This document shows, one piece after another, positions 60,120 through 64,000 of a stretch of 64,000 nucleotides of DNA. Source of the DNA: Acuticoccus sediminis (GTDB lineage Bacteria > Pseudomonadota > Alphaproteobacteria > Rhizobiales > Amorphaceae). Every line of letters begins with the position of its first letter. Within the stretch, counting starts at the first letter, position 1. Position numbers and translations under genes: made by a program. The notes under the pieces are model-generated. The model was given only the letters and a program-made list of their open reading frames with translations, was not told the DNA's origin and made no database searches. The DNA lies in the NCBI RefSeq assembly GCF_003258595.1, contig NZ_QHHQ01000002.1:1-64000 (forward strand). Reading direction: 5' to 3'.

Positions 60120-60388
60120 CGGCGCAGACCGTCTCGACAAGCAGCCTTGGCTGAACGATCTGTGACAACGCGATTCTCGTTTCACTCGGCTCGGCGTATA
60201 TCGTTCTGGCGATCCGTTCGCAGTGCCGTCCACATCCTGCGCGCCTGTCCGGAGCGTTGGCATCTCCTGATCTTGGTCCCCGCCGTTCCGCATGCTCCGT
60301 TAGGGCGTGCCTTGCGCCCCCTGCTCCAATATTGCTGCGTCCACCGAGGCCCGGCGTCAAAGCTCGTCCCTTCGTTAGACGCCACCGG
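60120..60388 (+). other. Intergenic region with duplicated promoter block
   Basis: No gene is supported here. From about 60303 the sequence matches 56799 onward base for base at most positions up to 60393. The leftward TTACA half of the ECF site at 56808 is changed here (TTGCG), so only the rightward promoter seems intact. Confidence 0.6.
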
Positions 60389-60415
60389 TGTAAGGCGTCG
60401 GTAGGCTGGGCGTCT
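60389..60415 (+). promoter_or_regulatory. Candidate ECF promoter 4, to sigma factor 2
   Basis: TGTAA, 17 bp, CGTCT, then GAAGGAT and AGGAGG. It lies 20 bp before the sigma factor 2 gene, as expected for autoregulation. Confidence 0.65.
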
Positions 60416-60434
60416 GAAGGATAGGAGGTGGACG

Positions 60435-61094
60435 ATGACTGGCGACGATCCGGACGACCGCTTAAGCGCCGACGATGAGCGCGACGCGGCAACTAAGGCG
60501 GCTGATGCTGCCGTGCGTCGGGCGCTCGTGGAGAGTCGTCGGCAGATCCTGAGCTTTCTGCAACGGCGACTGGGCAACTCCGAAGCCGCCGAGGACGTCT
60601 TGCAGGCATTCATGCTGCGGGCAATCGAGCGGTCGACCCAGTTGCGCGACGTGCGGTCGGTCCGTGGCTGGCTGAGCCGGATCCTCGCCACGACCATCGT
60701 CGACCATCAGCGTCGGTCCACCAGGCGGCGGCAGCGGGAGGCGGTGATGAATCCGAACGACATTGAAGCCTTGAAGATCGAGGCTGACGAGGAGCTCGAC
60801 GAGGCGGTGTGCAACTGTCTCTACAAGCTCCTGCCCACGCTCAAGCCGGACTACGCCGAGGTGATCTGGCGCGTGGACCTGCTGGGAGAGCCGCGGGAAC
60901 GGGTGGCGGCCAGCCTCGGAGTCACCTTGAACAACGTCACGGTGAGGCTCCACCGCGGCCGCCAGGCGCTGAAGAAGCGGCTGGAGGAGATGTGCCTGAC
61001 CTGCCCGATCCACGGCTTCCTCGACTGCCGCTGCGAAGAGGCCGAACGTGCACGACGGCGCCGCGAGAGGCTGACGGACAACAATGAACTGTAA
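60435..61094 (+). CDS. ECF sigma factor 2, CorE-like
   Basis: This 219-residue protein is the second sigma factor of the same type. Region 2 has SFLQRRLGNSEAAEDVLQAF and WLSRILATTIVDHQRR; region 4 has NNVTVRLHRGRQALKKRL. The linker carries Cys126-x-Cys128, and the C-terminus Cys187-x2-Cys190 with Cys198-x-Cys200, the same CX2CX7CXC pattern as factor 1. The segment LPTLKPDYAEVIWRVDL is nearly the same in both. It has an AGGAGG five or six bases upstream of ATG 60435 and a likely self-promoter. A further promoter overlaps its stop codon. Confidence 0.88.
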   Translation: MTGDDPDDRLSADDERDAATKAADAAVRRALVESRRQILSFLQRRLGNSEAAEDVLQAFMLRAIERSTQLRDVRSVRGWLSRILATTIVDHQRRSTRRRQREAVMNPNDIEALKIEADEELDEAVCNCLYKLLPTLKPDYAEVIWRVDLLGEPRERVAASLGVTLNNVTVRLHRGRQALKKRLEEMCLTCPIHGFLDCRCEEAERARRRRERLTDNNEL

Positions 61095-61116
61095 TGCCGG
61101 GTACGTCGTCGCGTCT
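61090..61116 (+). promoter_or_regulatory. Candidate ECF promoter 5, to the metal genes
   Basis: TGTAA, 17 bp, CGTCT. It overlaps the TAA stop of sigma factor 2 and is followed by the Cys-rich peptide and P-type ATPase genes. Confidence 0.6.
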
Positions 61117-61169
61117 TTAGGACTGAAGGGCGGTCCGGCCGCGATCAAGGCGCGGACGCATGTGAAAGG

Positions 61170-61388
61170 ATGATGGCGATGCACAAAGATACAAAGGTTT
61201 CGAACGTCGATTCGGCGACTCGGGCCGAGGGTTCCTGCTGCGGTCATGGAGAGCCCTCGCCAGCCCACTCGGCGAAGCCCGCGACTGCAATGCCCTCGGC
61301 CGCACCCGAACAGTCTTCGGCGGACCAGCGGGCGAAGACGCGAGAGGCGGCGCAAGGCAAGTCGAAGGGCTGCTGCTGCGGCAGCTGA
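61170..61388 (+). CDS. Cys-rich small protein, probable metal binder
   Basis: This 72-residue protein has two cysteine clusters: GSCCGHGE near residue 22 and the C-terminal KGCCCGS. The middle is Ala/Pro-rich and disordered. There is no signal peptide, so it is cytoplasmic and may buffer or pass on metal ions. Position between the CorE-like sigma gene and a P-type ATPase supports this. Start choice among ATG 61170, 61173 and 61179 is open; AAAGGA is just upstream. Confidence 0.65.
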   Translation: MMAMHKDTKVSNVDSATRAEGSCCGHGEPSPAHSAKPATAMPSAAPEQSSADQRAKTREAAQGKSKGCCCGS

Positions 61389-61480
61389 GATCCAGGGATC
61401 AGGCAGAAGACAGGTGCCGCTCGTCGCGGCGCCTGTCGATCTACGATGCATCATGAGCCGCGGGTCCTGGGAGGTTGGTG

Positions 61481-63835
61481 TTGAGCACGGTAACACTTGA
61501 GGTGGGCGGCCTCTTCGAAGAGCTCGATCATCTCGGCCTCGAAAAGCAGTTGAGCGCCGAGAAGGGTGTTCGTCGGGCCTCGGCGAACCCTGCCTCCGGC
61601 AGCGTCACCGTCGATTACGACGAGACAATCACGAGCGTCGAGAGGCTGCGGCGCAAGGTGAACTCTTGCGGCTTTCGCTGCCGCGGGAGCGTGACGCCGC
61701 GGCATGTGTGCGAGCCGGCGGCGCCAGCGGAGGTGAGGCCCGCGCCGACGAGCCACCGGGGCCACGGCGGAGGAACGCCGGCGCAGGACGAGATGGCGCA
61801 CGAGATGGGCCATGGGTCCGGCATGGACATGGCCGCCATGGTGCGCGACATGCGCAACCGGTTCTGGATCGCGCTCGTCTTCACCATACCCATCTTCATC
61901 TATTCGCCGATGGGCGGCATATTCACACCGCCTGCGCCACCCTTCGGCCTGGACCTCGATCTGTGGCTCTTCTTCCTCGGTAGCATCGCGATCGTCTATC
62001 CGAGTTGGCCGTTCTTCACTGCCGCCTGGCGGGCGCTCAGGAACGGGGTGCTCAACATGGCGGTGCTCGTCGTGCTCTCCGTCGGCACCGGCTACGTCTT
62101 CAGCGTCGGCTCGACCTTCTTCTTCCCGGGCGTGCAGTTCTACGAGGCCGTGGCGGTGCTGCTCGTCTTCATCCTGCTCGGCCACTGGCTGGAGATGCGG
62201 GCGCGCGCCGGCGCCTCGGCGGCGATCCGGGCGCTGCTCGATCTCGCCCCGCCGATGGCAACGGTCGTGCGCGACGGACGCGAGGTCGAAGTCCCGACCT
62301 CGGAGGTCCAGGCCGGCGAGACCGTGATCATCCGGCCGGGCAACAAGATCCCGGTGGACGGCGAGGTGGTCGAAGGGGAATCGCTGGTCGATGAATCCAT
62401 GCTCACCGGCGAATCGATGCCGGTGAACAAGGGGCCGGGCGATCAGGTCATCGGCGCCACCATCAACAAGAGCGGCAGCTTCAAGTACCGGGCGACAAAG
62501 GTCGGCGCCGACACGGCGCTGGCGCAGATCGTCAAGCTGGTGCAGGAGGCGCAGAACTCCAAGGCGCCAGCCCAGCTCCTCGCCGACCGCGCCTCGCAAT
62601 GGCTGGTGCTGATCGCCATCCTGATCGGACTCGCGACCTTCGCGACCTGGTTCTGGTGGATCGGCTCGCCGCTGCTGTTCGCCCTCACCCTGACGATCAC
62701 CGTCTTCGTCATCGCCTGCCCGGACGCGCTCGGGCTGGCGACACCGATGGCCGTCATGGTCGGCACCGGGCTCGGCGCCACGCACGGCATCCTGTTCAAG
62801 AACGCAGGCGCTCTCGAGGACGCGACCAAGCTCGATGTCATCGTCTTCGACAAGACCGGCACGCTGACCATGGGCCAACCGCGCGTCGTCGAGGTCGTCG
62901 CGGCCGCAGGCCGGACGGAGGACGAGGTTCTGTGGACGGCGGCAGCGGTCGAGCGCGGCTCCGACCACCCGCTCGCTTTGGCGATCGTAGAGCGGGCCGA
63001 GGGGTTCGACGTGCCGGAGACGCGCGCCTTCCTCAATCTGGAGGGCAAGGGCGCGCGAGCCGAGATTGAAGGCGAGACGGTGTTCCTCGGCAACCGCCGG
63101 CTCATGGATGAAGAGAAGATCGAGCTCGGCGCGCTCGCGGAGGAAGCGGAGCGGCTCAAGGGCGCCGGTCGCACGGTGGTGCATGTCGCCCGCGGCGGCC
63201 GCATCCTCGGCCTCGTCGCCATCGCCGACGCGCCACGCCCGAGCGCCAAGGCGGCGGTCACCAAGCTGCGTGAGCGCGGCGTCGAAGTGGCGATGCTGAC
63301 CGGCGACAATGAGGGCACCGCCAAGCGTATCGCGTCAGAGCTCGGCATCGAGATCGTGCTCGCCGACGTACTGCCGGGCCAGAAGGCCGACAAGGTCAAG
63401 GAGCTGCAGGCCCAGGGCAAGCGGGTCGGCATGGTCGGCGACGGCGTGAACGACGCGCCGGCGCTGACCCAGGCGGACGTCGGCTTCGCCATCGGCGCCG
63501 GCACCGACGTCGCGATGGAGAGCGCCGACGTCGTGCTGATGAGGAGCGACCCCTACGACATCGTCGGCGCGATCGAGCTGTCGCGCGCGACCTTGCGCAA
63601 GATGCATCAGAACCTGTTTTGGGCGGTCGCCTACAACGTCGTCGCCTTTCCGATGGCCGCCGGTGTGTTCTATCCCCTCGTCGTCAGCCCCGAGGTCGCG
63701 GCGCTCGCCATGTCGGGCAGCTCGGCGCTGGTCGCGGTCAACGCCCTGCTACTCAAGCGCACGCGATTGGAGGGCATTGATCGCGGCGGGCCCGACGCGG
63801 CGGTAAGTGCCCGCCCTGCGGAGGCGGTCGGATGA
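61481..63835 (+). CDS. Heavy-metal P1B-type ATPase with CPD motif
   Basis: This protein of about 784 residues starts at one of three close codons; I prefer TTG 61481, six bases after GGGAGG. An HMA-like domain without a clear CxxC (about 1-70) is followed by a His/Met-rich segment ([16 protein letters not shown]) and eight helices. The P-type parts are in order: TGES (in [13 protein letters not shown]), [12 protein letters not shown] (Cys413-Pro-Asp), the phosphorylation site DKTGTLT (Asp457), HP (SDHPLALAI) and [10 protein letters not shown]. The transport-site CPD replaces the usual CPC or CPH, so the metal is not certain. Copper is the best guess from the His/Met segment and neighbours. 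Confidence 0.9.
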   Translation: MSTVTLEVGGLFEELDHLGLEKQLSAEKGVRRASANPASGSVTVDYDETITSVERLRRKVNSCGFRCRGSVTPRHVCEPAAPAEVRPAPTSHRGHGGGTPAQDEMAHEMGHGSGMDMAAMVRDMRNRFWIALVFTIPIFIYSPMGGIFTPPAPPFGLDLDLWLFFLGSIAIVYPSWPFFTAAWRALRNGVLNMAVLVVLSVGTGYVFSVGSTFFFPGVQFYEAVAVLLVFILLGHWLEMRARAGASAAIRALLDLAPPMATVVRDGREVEVPTSEVQAGETVIIRPGNKIPVDGEVVEGESLVDESMLTGESMPVNKGPGDQVIGATINKSGSFKYRATKVGADTALAQIVKLVQEAQNSKAPAQLLADRASQWLVLIAILIGLATFATWFWWIGSPLLFALTLTITVFVIACPDALGLATPMAVMVGTGLGATHGILFKNAGALEDATKLDVIVFDKTGTLTMGQPRVVEVVAAAGRTEDEVLWTAAAVERGSDHPLALAIVERAEGFDVPETRAFLNLEGKGARAEIEGETVFLGNRRLMDEEKIELGALAEEAERLKGAGRTVVHVARGGRILGLVAIADAPRPSAKAAVTKLRERGVEVAMLTGDNEGTAKRIASELGIEIVLADVLPGQKADKVKELQAQGKRVGMVGDGVNDAPALTQADVGFAIGAGTDVAMESADVVLMRSDPYDIVGAIELSRATLRKMHQNLFWAVAYNVVAFPMAAGVFYPLVVSPEVAALAMSGSSALVAVNALLLKRTRLEGIDRGGPDAAVSARPAEAVG

Positions 63836-63901
63836 GCTGCCGGGACGCGGCGACGATCTTCAGATTGCGCAGCGACGCTGCGTGCAGCGTGGGAGGATAG
63901 C

Positions 63902-64000
63902 ATGGATCATGGAGAGAACCGGCGCGGATTCTTCGCCTCGCGCGCAAACATGGTCCTGCTGGTCTTCCTCGCCGTGGGCGGCTTCTACCTCGTCTCCGAA
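63902..64000 (+). CDS. DUF2933 protein, cut off by the window end
   Basis: The frame from ATG 63902 gives MDHGENRRGFFASRANMVLL then a membrane helix VFLAVGGFYLVSE. That is the start of DUF2933 proteins, small membrane proteins that accompany heavy-metal ATPases. A GGGAGGATAG site is upstream. The gene continues past 64000. Confidence 0.75.
   Translation, partial: MDHGENRRGFFASRANMVLLVFLAVGGFYLVSE

Noticed and set aside
1-64000. CRISPR arrays
   Set aside because: No regularly spaced repeat series was seen; the repeats found are promoter blocks, leaders, iterons or oriT elements.

Overview
The window is GC-rich DNA from an alphaproteobacterium, most likely of the order Hyphomicrobiales (Rhizobiales). 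The main reason is the large block of genes typical of integrative and conjugative elements (ICEs) and plasmids of that group: ArdC, a ParB-like protein, a strawberry-notch helicase, DUF2493, DUF736, RepA/ParA, DUF2840, TraF, a DUF3363-type relaxase, TraG and a complete trb operon ending in DUF2274. No integrase and no att site is visible, so both element borders lie outside the window or cannot be recognised.

Region 1 (1-14.2 kb) is a dense defence island. It opens with what looks like an IS21-type end abutting a gene remnant. Next is a two-gene leftward unit: a large nuclease-STAND NTPase-HEAT protein and a partner. A rightward gene of unknown function follows. Then comes one compact rightward operon with overlapping genes: abiEi, abiEii, a TIR-domain protein and a short Argonaute-like (PIWI) protein, with a TIGR02391/Ymh gene close behind. 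A leftward pair with a HEPN-like RNxxxH motif follows, and its second gene is frameshifted. A ~50-bp direct repeat carrying a promoter-like sequence, Shine-Dalgarno and ATG occurs three times and separates the first modules.

Region 2 (14.2-34.6 kb) is the DNA-processing and maintenance half of the ICE. It contains ArdC, DUF2958, ParB, a DNA methyltransferase-helicase fusion, a toprim protein, DUF2493, DUF736, several small regulators, RepA with internal iteron-like repeats, ParA, a ribbon-helix-helix protein, DUF2840, the TraF protease, a second DUF736 and a lytic transglycosylase. Three of these operons start with the same nested hairpin leader.

Region 3 (34.6-50.4 kb) is the conjugation half: an oriT candidate, the relaxase, the TraG coupling protein, a CopG-like protein, trbBCDEJKLFGI, DUF2274 and a convergent LysR gene.

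Region 4 (50.4-64 kb) is a stress and metal block. It holds a PfkB kinase, two ECF sigma factors with CorE-like cysteine motifs, a decayed polyphosphate kinase 2 gene, two EamA transporters, glycogen synthase, a Met-rich exported protein, DUF302, a TVP38/TMEM64 protein, a Cys-rich peptide, a heavy-metal P-type ATPase and the start of a DUF2933 gene. Five sites of the form TGTAA-N17-CGTCT lie in front of or between these genes and suggest one ECF regulon.
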